From Labrys sp. WJW (GTDB taxonomy: Bacteria > Pseudomonadota > Alphaproteobacteria > Rhizobiales > Labraceae): a DNA stretch of 64,000 bases. The notes beneath the pieces are model-generated. The model made no database searches. It was not told the DNA's origin and worked only from the letters and a program-made list of their open reading frames with translations. Every line of letters starts with the position of its first letter. Position 1 is the first letter of the stretch. Where the stretch lies: NCBI RefSeq assembly GCF_001676615.1, contig NZ_LYXZ01000070.1:1-64000 (forward strand). The letters run 5' to 3'. Both the position numbers and the translations under genes were made by a program. Below, piece after piece: positions 51,778-60,705 of the stretch.

Positions 51778-52689
51778 ATGGCATTCTCCTTCCGGCAAAT
51801 CCAATATTTCGTGGCGGTGGCCGAGAACGGAGCGGTGTCGCGCGCCTCGCACGAGCTCTCCATCTCGCAATCGACGGTGACGGAGGCCATACGCGAGCTC
51901 GAAGGCGATCTCGGCTTTTCCCTGTTCGACCGGCGCGCCCATGGCGTCGAGCTCACGCTGAAGGGGCACCAGTTCCTGCGCCATGCCCGCAAGATCCTCT
52001 CGGAGATCGCCGACGCCCGCCGCGCCTTGCGCTCGGAGACGGCACCGATGGAGGGGCGGCTTGCGGTCGGCGTGACGCCTCTGGTGGCCGCCTATGTGCT
52101 CCCGGACCTGCTCGCCCGCTTCCGACGGGCCTTTCCCCATGTCGCGGTCGAGATCATCGAGGATACCAGGGACTATCTCGACCATCTACTGGTGGGCGGC
52201 GAGCTCGATGTCGCCGTGATGGTGGCAGGCACCGAGAAGAGTTCGGCGGCTCTGCATGTGGAGACGATGGAAGCCTCCCCCTATCGCCTCTGGCTGCCGA
52301 TCGGCCATCGCCTGGCGGAGGCCGAGAGCATCGGCATCGTGGACCTCGCCGAGGAACCATTCGTGCTCTTGATGCTCGACGAGATCGCCGAGGCCGCCGA
52401 ATATGCCTGGCGGCGGGCCGGCGTGCGGCCGCCGGTGGCGATCCGCACCCGCTCGGTGGAGGCAGCCCGCAGCCTGGTGGCGACGGGGGCCGGCGTCGCC
52501 ATCCTGCCCGACCTCACCTATCGCCCCTGGTCGCTCGAAGGCGACAAGATCGAGGCGCGCGACCTTGCCGAGGCCTTATCGCCGGTGGAAGTGGTGATCG
52601 GCTGGCGGCGCGGCTCGCCGCTCGATGCCATCGCCACCCAGTTCATCGCCGTAGCGCGCACCTATCGGGCCGGCAGAGGGCGCAGCTAG
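51778..52689 (+). CDS. LysR-family regulator
   Basis: A 303-residue LysR-type regulator: FSFRQIQYFVAVAENGAVSR, ASHELSISQSTVTEAIRELE, GDLGFSLFDRRAHGVELTLK, then effector domain RLAVGVTPLVAAYVLPDLLA, RFRRAFPHVAVEIIEDTRDY and VATGAGVAILPDLTYRPWSL. The ATG at 51778 is used; the upstream GTG (51763) would add five residues. It could control the divergent flavoprotein, or the ydcSTUV-like operon about 200 bases downstream on its own strand; the arrangement does not decide. Confidence 0.9.
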   Translation: MAFSFRQIQYFVAVAENGAVSRASHELSISQSTVTEAIRELEGDLGFSLFDRRAHGVELTLKGHQFLRHARKILSEIADARRALRSETAPMEGRLAVGVTPLVAAYVLPDLLARFRRAFPHVAVEIIEDTRDYLDHLLVGGELDVAVMVAGTEKSSAALHVETMEASPYRLWLPIGHRLAEAESIGIVDLAEEPFVLLMLDEIAEAAEYAWRRAGVRPPVAIRTRSVEAARSLVATGAGVAILPDLTYRPWSLEGDKIEARDLAEALSPVEVVIGWRRGSPLDAIATQFIAVARTYRAGRGRS

Positions 52690-52735
52690 AGCATTTTGCG
52701 ATTGGGCGGAATCGCCGGACCTTGCTTTGCTCTGG
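52686..52735 (+). repeat. Dispersed intergenic repeat, internally deleted copy C
   Basis: gcattttgcgattgggcgga plus atcgcc matches the left half of copies B and D; ttgctttgctctgg matches the right terminus. The middle (gacgcgtc to caagcg) is missing. It lies directly after the LysR stop. Confidence 0.65.
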
Positions 52736-52895
52736 CGTTCCAATGCAGCGAAACGATCTCTTCGCTTTGATATCGGTTTTTCCGATATCATCGATCTCTC
52801 GAATGGTGTGGCGCCTGTGGCTTTTCCAAGGCATGCTCGCCGCAACCAAGAATTCGCCCTGTATTCGAACGGACGGCAACCAGAGGAAAAGCGTC

Positions 52896-54038
52896 ATGTC
52901 CAGGCTTAGATGGGTTGTAGCGTTGGCGGGTATTACGGCAGTGGCCGTACCGGCGCTCGCCAAGGAGATCGGCAAGGGAGAGGGCCAGCTCAACATCGTA
53001 GCCTGGCCCGGCTATATCGAGCGGGGCGACACCGACAAGAGCTATGACTGGGTCACCGATTTCGAGAAGAAGACCAGCTGCAAGGTCAATGTGAAGACCG
53101 CCAGCACCTCCGACGAGATGGTCGCCCTGATGAATGAGGGGGGCTACGATCTCGTCACTGCTTCCGGTGACTCCTCCTTGCGCCTGGTCGCCGGCAAGCG
53201 CGTGCAGGAGATCGATACCTCGCTGATCCCGAGCTGGAAGACCGTCGACGAGCGCCTGCAGAACGCGCCCTGGCACACGGTCGACGGCAAGCATTACGGC
53301 GTGCCCTATCAGTGGGGCCCCAATGTGCTGATGTACAACAGCGACGTGTTCAAGGAAGCGCCCAAGAGCTGGAGTGTGGTGTTCGAGCCGCAGAACCTGC
53401 CGGACGGCAAGCCCAACAAGGGGCGCATCCAGGCCTATGACGGTGCCATCTACCTCGCCGACGCTGCCCTCTATTTGATGAGCAAGAAGCCCGAGCTGGG
53501 CATCAAGGATCCCTATGAGCTCAACGAGGATCAGTACAAGGCGGTGCTCGAACTGGTGCGCCAGCAGCATGCCCTGATCCAGCGCTATTGGCACGATGCC
53601 AATATCCAGGTCGACGACTTCAAGAACGAAGGCGTGGTCGCTTCCGGGTCATGGCCCTTCCAGGTCAACCTGATGCGGGCCGACAAGAAGCCGATCGCCT
53701 CCACCGTACCGGAAGAAGGGGCGACGGGCTGGGCCGATACCACCATGATGGCCGCCGACGCCGCCAATCCCAATTGCGCCTATATGTGGCTCGAACACTC
53801 GATCCAGCCCAAGGTTCAGGGCGATGTCGCCGCCTGGTTCGGCTCGCTTCCCTCGGTTCCGGCGGCCTGCAAGGGCAATGCGCTGCTGGGCGATAGCGGC
53901 TGCGCCACCAACGGTTTCGACAATTTCCCCAAGATCAAGTTCTGGCGCACGCCCGTGGCCAAATGCACCACGCAGAGCGCCTGCGTGCCCTATTATCGCT
54001 GGGTCACCGACTATATCGCCGTGATCGGCGGGCGTTGA
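52896..54038 (+). CDS. ydcS: Polyamine/putrescine-type ABC substrate-binding protein, YdcS-like
   Basis: A 380-residue periplasmic binding protein of the PotD/SBP_bac_8 type. Signal MSRLRWVVALAGITAVAVPA LA, cleavage about residue 22; mature protein begins KEIGKGEGQLNIVAWPGYIE. Family marks are GGYDLVTASGDSSLRLVAGK, VQEIDTSLIPSWKTVDERLQ and GVPYQWGPNVLMYNSDVF. Four paired cysteines near the C-terminus (NPNCAYMW, PAACKGN, SGCATNG, AKCTTQSACVPYY) fit YdcS. Order of following genes (ATPase, two permeases, aldehyde dehydrogenase) is that of E. coli ydcSTUV-patD, so putrescine or another polyamine is the probable ligand. AGAGGAA precedes the ATG by 6 bases. Confidence 0.92.
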   Translation: MSRLRWVVALAGITAVAVPALAKEIGKGEGQLNIVAWPGYIERGDTDKSYDWVTDFEKKTSCKVNVKTASTSDEMVALMNEGGYDLVTASGDSSLRLVAGKRVQEIDTSLIPSWKTVDERLQNAPWHTVDGKHYGVPYQWGPNVLMYNSDVFKEAPKSWSVVFEPQNLPDGKPNKGRIQAYDGAIYLADAALYLMSKKPELGIKDPYELNEDQYKAVLELVRQQHALIQRYWHDANIQVDDFKNEGVVASGSWPFQVNLMRADKKPIASTVPEEGATGWADTTMMAADAANPNCAYMWLEHSIQPKVQGDVAAWFGSLPSVPAACKGNALLGDSGCATNGFDNFPKIKFWRTPVAKCTTQSACVPYYRWVTDYIAVIGGR

Positions 54039-54085
54039 TGTGGGCACGCGAAACGAAGGCGCTGTCTAGAAATAGCCGAAACGAC

Positions 54086-54185
54086 ACCTTTGTCATGCCC
54101 GGGCTTGATCCGGGCATCCAGCGGCCGCATCCACAACGCTCGATAGGGGCTAGATTGCCGGGTCAAGCCCGGCAATGACAAAGGT
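54086..54185. repeat. Palindromic repeat, tcatgcccgggcttg type
   Basis: Outer arms acctttgtcatgcccggg and cccggcaatgacaaaggt, with inner copies gcttgatccgggcatcca and tagattgccgggtcaagc, pair to give a long stem with a central ccgcatccacaacgctcga loop region. Such ccgggcttgatccggg elements are widespread in alphaproteobacteria from memory. Confidence 0.8.
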
Positions 54186-54219
54186 CGAGCCAATTCGATC
54201 GTTCTTTGGAGGGCTCAGG

Positions 54220-54320
54220 GCGTTTTGCGATTTCACGGAGTCACCGGGAAGCGCAAAGACGCGTCGAAACAAGGAGTTAGAGCAAAAAAGCGTTCAATCC
54301 TGAGTACGCTTTGCTCTAGG
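54220..54320 (+). repeat. Dispersed intergenic repeat, copy D (full length)
   Basis: gcgttttgcgatttcacgga, gcgcaaagacgcgtcgaaac, aaggagttagagcaaaaaag and cgctttgctctagg line up with the reverse complement of 13278-13382 from end to end, with scattered substitutions. Confidence 0.8.
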
Positions 54321-54434
54321 GCGCGCTGATTGAAAATCGGCACGCCAGAGCCATCGCCTTTGTGCCCGTGCGGGTCATGAAATTTTCATCCAGATAGAGG
54401 CGGCTGAGCCAGCCCACGTCCTCGAGGTATCCTC

Positions 54435-55466
54435 ATGGCTGAAACCAGCACCACTCCTGCCGTCTCGTTCCGCGGCGTCCAGCGCCATTTCGGCAGCGTG
54501 AAGGCGGTCGACGGCGTCGATCTCGACATCGCGCCCGGCGAATTCTTCGCGATGCTGGGGCCGTCCGGCTCGGGCAAGACCACCTGCCTGCGCCTGATCG
54601 CAGGCTTCGAACAGCCGACCGGGGGCCATATCGAGATCTTTGGTGAGGCGGTCGAGGGCATGCCGGCCTATCGGCGCCCGGTCAACACCGTCTTCCAGGA
54701 CTATGCCCTCTTCCCGCATTTCAACATTCTCGACAATGTCTGCTACGGCCTGATGATCCGCGGCGTCGCCAGGCAGGAGCGCTATCGCCAGGGACGCGAG
54801 GCGCTGGCCATGGTCAAGCTCGCCGGCAAGGAAGACCGCCGGCCCGGACAGCTCTCGGGCGGCCAGCGCCAGCGCGTGGCGCTCGCCCGCGCCCTGGTGG
54901 TCAGGCCCAAGGTACTCCTGCTCGACGAGCCGCTCGGTGCCCTCGACCTCAAGCTGCGTGAGGAGATGCAAGGTGAGCTCAAATCGCTGCAGCGTTCCCT
55001 CGGCCTCAGCTTCGTGTTCGTCACGCATGACCAGGGCGAAGCCCTGTCCATGGCCGATCGCGTCGCCGTGTTCAACGAAGGCCGCATCGCCCAGGTCGGC
55101 AGCCCGCAGGACATCTATGAGCGGCCACGCACCCGCTTCGTCGCCGATTTCGTCGGGTCTTCCAATGTGATCGAGCCGGACCGGACACAGAGCTGGATCG
55201 GCATGAGCAGCGCGGCCAGCCTACGGCCGGAAAAGATCACCCTGCTACCGCAGGGGGTGGGCGCCGCCGGCGATGCCGTGGTGGTGCCGGGCACGGTGAC
55301 CCAGGTCCTCTATCACGGTGCCGTCAATCGCCTGGAATTGCGCACCGATGACGGCGCCCGCCTCAGCGCGGCCATTCCTGCCGCCATCGGCACGCCGCCC
55401 GAACAGGGCGCGGCCGTGCGCGTCAGCTTTCCCCGCCAGGCCCTGCACCTGATGGAGGACGCGTGA
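54435..55466 (+). CDS. ydcT: ABC transporter ATP-binding protein, PotA/YdcT-like
   Basis: A 343-residue ATPase of the polyamine/spermidine importer class. Walker A GPSGSGKTT (about 39-47), Q-loop VFQDYALFPHFNILDNVCYG, signature LSGGQRQRVALARAL, Walker B LLLDEPLGALD, H-loop VFVTHDQGEA. A C-terminal TOBE-like regulatory domain follows (SLRPEKITLLPQGV, GTVTQVLYHGAVNRLELRTD). Its stop overlaps the next ATG (TGATG). Confidence 0.95.
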   Translation: MAETSTTPAVSFRGVQRHFGSVKAVDGVDLDIAPGEFFAMLGPSGSGKTTCLRLIAGFEQPTGGHIEIFGEAVEGMPAYRRPVNTVFQDYALFPHFNILDNVCYGLMIRGVARQERYRQGREALAMVKLAGKEDRRPGQLSGGQRQRVALARALVVRPKVLLLDEPLGALDLKLREEMQGELKSLQRSLGLSFVFVTHDQGEALSMADRVAVFNEGRIAQVGSPQDIYERPRTRFVADFVGSSNVIEPDRTQSWIGMSSAASLRPEKITLLPQGVGAAGDAVVVPGTVTQVLYHGAVNRLELRTDDGARLSAAIPAAIGTPPEQGAAVRVSFPRQALHLMEDA

Positions 55467-56407
55467 TGAGCCTCGCTATCCTCCCAGCCCCGCGGGACGG
55501 TCTTCTGCGGCGCATCTCGGATGTGCTGGTCGCCCGGCGCGGGCTCTATCTCCTGCTCCTATTGGTGCCGCCGTTGCTCTGGCTCGGCATCGTCTATCTC
55601 GGCTCGCTCTTTGCCCTGCTGGCGCAGAGCTTCTTCTCGATCGACGAGTTCTCCGGCACCATCGTGCGCGAGCCTTCGCTCAAGACCTATGGCGAATTGC
55701 TGTCGCCCTCCAATCTCGACATCATCGTGCGCACGGTGAGCCTTTCAGCCGTGGTGACGCTGCTCTCCGCCGTGATCGCCTTCCCGATCGCCTATTATGC
55801 CGCCCGTTATGCCCGCGGTCGCATCAAGGCGCTGTTCTACATCGCGGTGATGATGCCGCTGTGGTCGAGCTATCTGGTCAAGGTCTATGCCTGGAAGCTG
55901 CTGCTGGCCAAGGAAGGCGTGATCGGCTGGATCATGGCCAAGCTTGGTTTGGCCTGGTTGCTGGAGGCCTGGCTGTCGCTGCCTATCCTGGGAGGGCCCT
56001 CCCTCTCGGTGAGCTATACCGGCATGGTGCTGGTGTTCCTCTATCTGTGGACACCCTTCATGATCCTGCCGGTACAGGCGGCGCTGGAGCGTGTGCCCGG
56101 CTCCCTGATCGAGGCCTCCGGCGATCTCGGCGCCAGCCCGGGCCAGACCTTTCGCAAGGTCATTCTACCCCTGGCCTTTCCCGGCCTGGTGGCCGGGGCG
56201 ATCTTCACCTTCTCGCTCACCCTCGGCGACTACATCGTGCCGCAGATCGTCGGGCCGTCCTCGCTGATCCTCGGCCAGGTCGTCTACACCCAGCAGGGCA
56301 CCGCCGGGAACATCCCGCTGGCCGCCGCCTTCTCGGTGGTGCCGGTGCTGATCATGGGCATCTTCCTCACCGTTGCCAAACGATTGGGGGCTTTCGATGC
56401 GCTGTGA
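55466..56407 (+). CDS. ydcU: ABC transporter permease, PotB/YdcU-like
   Basis: A 313-residue permease with six membrane segments: LYLLLLLVPPLLWLGIVYLG, SAVVTLLSAVIAFPIAYYAA, and so on. The EAA loop is LIEASGDLGASPGQTFRKVI LPLAFPGL region, and FSLTLGDYIVPQIVGPSS is the typical PotB ending. The ATG at 55466 is preferred over the adjacent GTG because of TGATG coupling. Confidence 0.94.
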   Translation: MSLAILPAPRDGLLRRISDVLVARRGLYLLLLLVPPLLWLGIVYLGSLFALLAQSFFSIDEFSGTIVREPSLKTYGELLSPSNLDIIVRTVSLSAVVTLLSAVIAFPIAYYAARYARGRIKALFYIAVMMPLWSSYLVKVYAWKLLLAKEGVIGWIMAKLGLAWLLEAWLSLPILGGPSLSVSYTGMVLVFLYLWTPFMILPVQAALERVPGSLIEASGDLGASPGQTFRKVILPLAFPGLVAGAIFTFSLTLGDYIVPQIVGPSSLILGQVVYTQQGTAGNIPLAAAFSVVPVLIMGIFLTVAKRLGAFDAL

Positions 56408-56446
56408 TCGACATGCTCGGCTTCCTGCGCTCGCGGCGAGGGCATC

Positions 56447-57253
56447 ATGACCGAGAACCGCTCGCCCCTGACCCTGCGCATCGCAGCCGCCGCAGGCCTG
56501 CTGTTCCTGCACCTGCCGCTTCTCTTCATCATCCTCTATGCCTTCACCACCGAGGAGCGCAGCTTCGAGTTCCCGCCGCCGGGTTACACGCTGAAATGGT
56601 TCGGCGTGGCCTGGAACAGGCCCGATGTCTGGGCTGCGCTGGGGCTTTCGGTGAAGGTCGCGCTGGTCTCGACCTTCCTCGCCATCATTCTCGGCACGCT
56701 GGCGGCGGCAGCCTTGTCGCGCACCCGCTTCTTCGGCCGGGAAGCCATCTCGCTCTTGCTGATCCTGCCGATCGCCCTGCCGGGCATCATCACCGGCATT
56801 GCGCTGCGGGCCGCGTTCAACCTGGCCGATATCCCGTTCTCCTATTGGACGATCGTGCTCGGCCACGCCACCTTCTGCATCGTGGTCGTCTATAATAATG
56901 CCGTGGCGCGTTTCCGCCGCCTGTCGCCTTCGCTGATGGAGGCCTCGATGGATCTTGGAGCCGACGGCTTCCAGACCTTCCGCCATGTCGTGCTGCCCTC
57001 GATCGGCACGGCGTTGCTGGCGGGTGGCATGCTGGCCTTCGCCCTGTCCTTCGACGAGGTAATCGTCACCACCTTCACCGCCGGCCAGCAGCAGACTCTG
57101 CCGATCTGGATGCTGTCGGAACTGATCCGCCCGCGTCAGAGGCCGGTCACCAATGTGGTGGCGGTGATCGTCATCCTCGTCACCGCTCTGCCGATCCTGG
57201 CTGCCTATTACCTCACCCGTGAAGGCGAAAACGTCGCCGGCTCCGGCAAATAA
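56447..57253 (+). CDS. ydcV: ABC transporter permease, PotC/YdcV-like
   Basis: A 268-residue second permease. It opens with LFLHLPLLFIILYAFTTEER, followed by FEFPPPGYTLKWFGVAWNRP, and has an EAA loop LMEASMDLGADGFQTFRHVV LPSI region and FALSFDEVIVTTFTAGQQQT characteristic of PotC. It lies 39 bases after ydcU and about 30 bases before the aldehyde dehydrogenase. Confidence 0.94.
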   Translation: MTENRSPLTLRIAAAAGLLFLHLPLLFIILYAFTTEERSFEFPPPGYTLKWFGVAWNRPDVWAALGLSVKVALVSTFLAIILGTLAAAALSRTRFFGREAISLLLILPIALPGIITGIALRAAFNLADIPFSYWTIVLGHATFCIVVVYNNAVARFRRLSPSLMEASMDLGADGFQTFRHVVLPSIGTALLAGGMLAFALSFDEVIVTTFTAGQQQTLPIWMLSELIRPRQRPVTNVVAVIVILVTALPILAAYYLTREGENVAGSGK

Positions 57254-57284
57254 CCAAGCCTCTGGGATGCCCAAGGAGATTGCC

Positions 57285-58715
57285 ATGCTCGATACCAAGA
57301 TGCTGATCGGGTCGAAATTCGTGCCCGGCACCGAAGCGCCGGAAAAGGTGCTCAATCCCAAGACCGAGGAGACGCTGGTCGATCTCCCCGAGGCTTCCGT
57401 CGAACAGGTCGACGAGGCCGTGGAGGCGGCGGCGGCGGCTTTCGTCGGCTGGTCGCGCACCACGCCGGCCGAGCGCTCGGCCCTGTTGCTCAAGCTCGCC
57501 GACGCGATCGAGAAGGACGCCGAGGCCTATGCCACGCTGGAGGCGCTCAATTGCGGCAAGCCGCGCATCCGAGTGCTGCAGGACGAGATTCCCGGCATCG
57601 TCGATTGCTTCCGCTTCTTCGCCGGCGCCGTGCGCAACATGCATGGGCTGGTGGCCGGGGAATATCTGGCCGGCCACACCTCGATGATCCGGCGCGATGC
57701 CATCGGCGTGGTCGGCTCGATCGCGCCGTGGAACTATCCCCTGATGATGGCGGCCTGGAAACTGGCGCCGGCGCTGGCAGGCGGCAACACCATCGTGATC
57801 AAGCCGTCCGAGCAGACGCCGCTGACGCTGCTCAAGCTCGCCACCACCATCGCCGAGATCTTCCCCGAGGGTGTGGTCAATGTGGTGGTGGGGCGCGGCG
57901 AGAGCGTCGGCAATGCCCTGATCCACCATCCCAAGGTCGCGATGGTATCGCTGACGGGCGACATCGCCACCGGCAAGAAGGTGCTGCAGGCGGCTGCCAA
58001 GACGGTGAAACGCACCCATCTCGAGCTCGGCGGCAAGGCGCCGGTGATCGTGTTCGACGATGCCGATCTCGAGGCCGTGGTCGAGGGCGTCAAGCTGTTC
58101 GGCTATTACAATGCCGGCCAGGATTGCACTGCGGCCTGCCGCATCTATGCCGGCAGCAAGATCTACGACAATCTGGTGTCCGAGCTCGCCGGTGCGGTGA
58201 AAGGGCTGAAATACAACCAGGCCAATGATGACGAGAACGATATCGGCCCGCTGATCTCGGCCCGCCAGCGCTCCCGCGTCGCCTCCTTCGTCGAACGGGC
58301 TACCGAGCACAAGCATATCGAGATCGCCACCGGTGGCCACCAGGCGGCTGGCAAGGGCTTCTTCTACGAGCCCACCGTGGTCGCAGGGGCCCTGCAGAGC
58401 GACGAGATCGTGCGGCGCGAGGTGTTCGGGCCGGTGGTCTCGGTAACCCGCTTCGGCGATGTCGAGGAAGCGTTGACCTGGGCCAATGATTCCGACTACG
58501 GCCTGGCGTCGTCGGTATGGACGCGCGACATTTCCAGGGGCATGCAGATGGCCTCGCGCCTGCAATATGGCTGCACCTGGGTGAATTGCCATTTCATGCT
58601 GGTGAGCGAGATGCCGCATGGCGGCGTCAAGTCCTCCGGCTACGGCAAGGACCTGTCGATGTATGCCCTGGAAGACTACACCGTGGCGCGCCACGTCATG
58701 GTGAAGATGGGCTGA
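57285..58715 (+). CDS. patD: Gamma-aminobutyraldehyde dehydrogenase, PatD/YdcW-like
   Basis: A 476-residue NAD(P)-dependent aldehyde dehydrogenase. It has APWNYPLMMAAWKLAPALAG, IKPSEQTPLTLLKLA, the general base in HLELGGKAPVIVFDDADLE and the nucleophile Cys281 in YYNAGQDCTAACRIYAGSKI. The tail SEMPHGGVKSSGYGKDLSMY ALEDYTVARHVM is standard. In E. coli the equivalent oxidises 4-aminobutanal from putrescine to GABA; placement after a YdcSTUV-like importer makes that the best guess, though a betaine-aldehyde or related substrate is possible. AAGGAG lies 6 bases before the ATG. Confidence 0.92.
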   Translation: MLDTKMLIGSKFVPGTEAPEKVLNPKTEETLVDLPEASVEQVDEAVEAAAAAFVGWSRTTPAERSALLLKLADAIEKDAEAYATLEALNCGKPRIRVLQDEIPGIVDCFRFFAGAVRNMHGLVAGEYLAGHTSMIRRDAIGVVGSIAPWNYPLMMAAWKLAPALAGGNTIVIKPSEQTPLTLLKLATTIAEIFPEGVVNVVVGRGESVGNALIHHPKVAMVSLTGDIATGKKVLQAAAKTVKRTHLELGGKAPVIVFDDADLEAVVEGVKLFGYYNAGQDCTAACRIYAGSKIYDNLVSELAGAVKGLKYNQANDDENDIGPLISARQRSRVASFVERATEHKHIEIATGGHQAAGKGFFYEPTVVAGALQSDEIVRREVFGPVVSVTRFGDVEEALTWANDSDYGLASSVWTRDISRGMQMASRLQYGCTWVNCHFMLVSEMPHGGVKSSGYGKDLSMYALEDYTVARHVMVKMG

Positions 58716-58738
58716 CCCGCGCGTTTGCAAGCCGAGCA

Positions 58739-58778
58739 GGGATGGGGCTGCCTTCGGGCAAGGCCCATCCCTTCCTTT
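58739..58778 (+). terminator. Terminator of the ydc-like operon
   Basis: GGGATGGGGC and GGCCCATCCC form the outer stem and TGCC/GGCA an inner one around TTCG, followed by TTCCTTTT, 24 bases after the patD stop. Confidence 0.82.
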
Positions 58779-58881
58779 TGGACAGCGATGCCGAGTTCGG
58801 GCATGGTCTGGTGTTGTGCATGGAACAGCCTGCGCAAGCCATTGATTTCATCATGCCTTTTTCATGAACGAGGTGATTGCC

Positions 58882-60624
58882 ATGGAGCTCGGGAAACGGC
58901 TGATCCCGGCAGCGATACTGGCCGGCGCCTTGCTGGCAATGCCGACGATCGCGCCAGCCAGGACGGCACCGGCCACCGTCGAGGCGCTCTGGCAGAGTTG
59001 CCGGGCCATCGCAAAGGATCCGGCAGCCAGCGTCAAAGCTTGCACCCAGTTTCTCGATCTGCCCGAGGGGCGGCGAGAGCAGTTTCGCACCTATGCCTTT
59101 TCCAATCGCGGCAACGCCTATGTCAGCCTGCAGCGCTATGACGAGGCGCTGGTCGATTTCGCCGAGGCGCTGCGCCTCGATGCGGGGAACGAGACCGCCT
59201 ATGTCGGCCGCGGCAATGTGCATTTCTGGCGCGGCGAAAACGATCTTGCCCTCAAGGATTTCGGGCAGGCGATCAAGCTCGATCCGCGCGATGCCAATCC
59301 CCAACATGGCCGCGGCAACGTCTATTTCAACCAGGGCCGCTACGAGGAGGCGATCAAGAGCTATAGCGAGGCGATCCGCATCAATCCGAAATTCTTCAAC
59401 GCCTATAGCGGCCGCTCCAACGTTTATGCCGAGCTCAAACAGACCGACCGGGCGATCTCGGATCTCTCGCAGGCGCTCAAGCTCAATCCGACCTACGTCA
59501 ATGCACTCGTCAATCGCGGCAACAACTACGTGCTCGCCAAGCGCTTCGACGAAGCGATCGCCGACTACGACAAGGCCCTGGTGCTCAAGCCGGACACCGT
59601 CCTCGCCTTGAGCGGGCGGGCGGGCGCCCACGGCATGAAGAAGGATTATGCGCACGCGGTCGCCGATTTCACCAAGGCGCTGGAACTCGATCCGTCCTAT
59701 CTCAACGCGCGCTATGGTCGGGGGCAGGCCTATAAGGAGCTGGGCAAGCTCGATCTGGCCGCCGCGGATTTCCGCAATATCCTCGCCCAGAAATCTGACT
59801 TCCTGAACACGCGTGACCTGTTGGCCGATGTCGAGAAATCCGGCGCGGCGGCAGCCGTTCCGCCGTCCGGCGCCAATCTGGCACCCATGGCCGGCGCGCT
59901 CGCGGCCATCAAGACACAGCGCCGCGTCGCCCTGGTGATCGGCAACGCCGCCTATCCGCAGGCTCCCCTTGCCAATCCCCACAACGATGCCGCCGATGTC
60001 AGCGCCCGCCTGGGCCAGCTCGGCTTCGAGGTGGTGACCGGCTACGACCTCACTCTGGCGGGCTTTTCCGACACGGTGGAGCGCTTCGTCGCCAAGGCGC
60101 AGGGTGCCGATGTCGCCGTGTTCTACTATTCCGGCCATGCCATGCAGGTGGATGGCGAGAACTGGCTGCTGCCCGTCGACACCAGGGTGCGCAGCCTGTT
60201 CGACGTCCAGCAGTTCAACGTGTCGCTGCAGCGCCTGCTGCAGACCGTGGATACGCAGGCCAAGACCACGCTGGTCTTCCTGGACGGCTGCCGCAACAAT
60301 CCGTTCGCCGATGCCCTCAAGGCCCAGCTCAAGGCGCAGAACCGGGCCTATGCGGAGACGCGTGGGCTTGCCCGCATCACGGTGGATTCGCCCGATACGC
60401 TGGTGGTGTTCGCCACCCAGCCCAATGACGTGGCGGCGGATGGCACCGGCCGCAACTCCCCGTTCACCCGCGCCTTCCTCGACAATGTCGGCGCACCGGG
60501 CGTGGAGGTCGAAACCCTGATGAAGAGGGTGACGGCCGAGGTAAAGCAGGCGACGGGAGACAAGCAGCGTCCCGAGCGCCTGTCGGGCCTGACCACGGAA
60601 TTCTACTTCGTTCCCCCGAATTAA
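58882..60624 (+). CDS. Exported TPR-caspase (orthocaspase-like) protein
   Basis: A 580-residue protein. A Sec signal (MELGKRLIPAAILAGALLAM PTIAPA) is followed by seven or so TPR units (about residues 65-310; for example SNRGNAYVSLQRYDEALVDF, QHGRGNVYFNQGRYEEAIKS), and a C14 caspase domain from about residue 345 (RRVALVIGNAAYPQAPLANP HNDAADVS). The catalytic dyad is present: His419 in FYYSGHAMQVDG and Cys470 in VFLDGCRNNPF. An S1 pocket motif VFATQPNDVAADGTGRNSPF follows. Such proteins are expected to cut after Arg/Lys. The ATG at 58882 has GAGGTGA 5 bases upstream, better than the ATG at 58864. Role unknown; it stands alone. Confidence 0.9.
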   Translation: MELGKRLIPAAILAGALLAMPTIAPARTAPATVEALWQSCRAIAKDPAASVKACTQFLDLPEGRREQFRTYAFSNRGNAYVSLQRYDEALVDFAEALRLDAGNETAYVGRGNVHFWRGENDLALKDFGQAIKLDPRDANPQHGRGNVYFNQGRYEEAIKSYSEAIRINPKFFNAYSGRSNVYAELKQTDRAISDLSQALKLNPTYVNALVNRGNNYVLAKRFDEAIADYDKALVLKPDTVLALSGRAGAHGMKKDYAHAVADFTKALELDPSYLNARYGRGQAYKELGKLDLAAADFRNILAQKSDFLNTRDLLADVEKSGAAAAVPPSGANLAPMAGALAAIKTQRRVALVIGNAAYPQAPLANPHNDAADVSARLGQLGFEVVTGYDLTLAGFSDTVERFVAKAQGADVAVFYYSGHAMQVDGENWLLPVDTRVRSLFDVQQFNVSLQRLLQTVDTQAKTTLVFLDGCRNNPFADALKAQLKAQNRAYAETRGLARITVDSPDTLVVFATQPNDVAADGTGRNSPFTRAFLDNVGAPGVEVETLMKRVTAEVKQATGDKQRPERLSGLTTEFYFVPPN

Positions 60625-60705
60625 TGTGCGTCCGTTTCGAGCCAGCTTGCCCGGCGCGACAATTCCGTCATGATATCGCCAACCATAAACGGATTGGGAG
60701 GAATC

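Larger units (their letters stand above)
54039..54434. other. Repeat-filled spacer between ydcS and ydcT
   Basis: 396 bases without a gene. It holds two independent repeats: a palindromic element (54086-54185) and a full-length dispersed repeat (54220-54320). The rest (54321-54434) has no recognisable signal. The spacer interrupts what is otherwise a close-packed operon. Confidence 0.75.
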
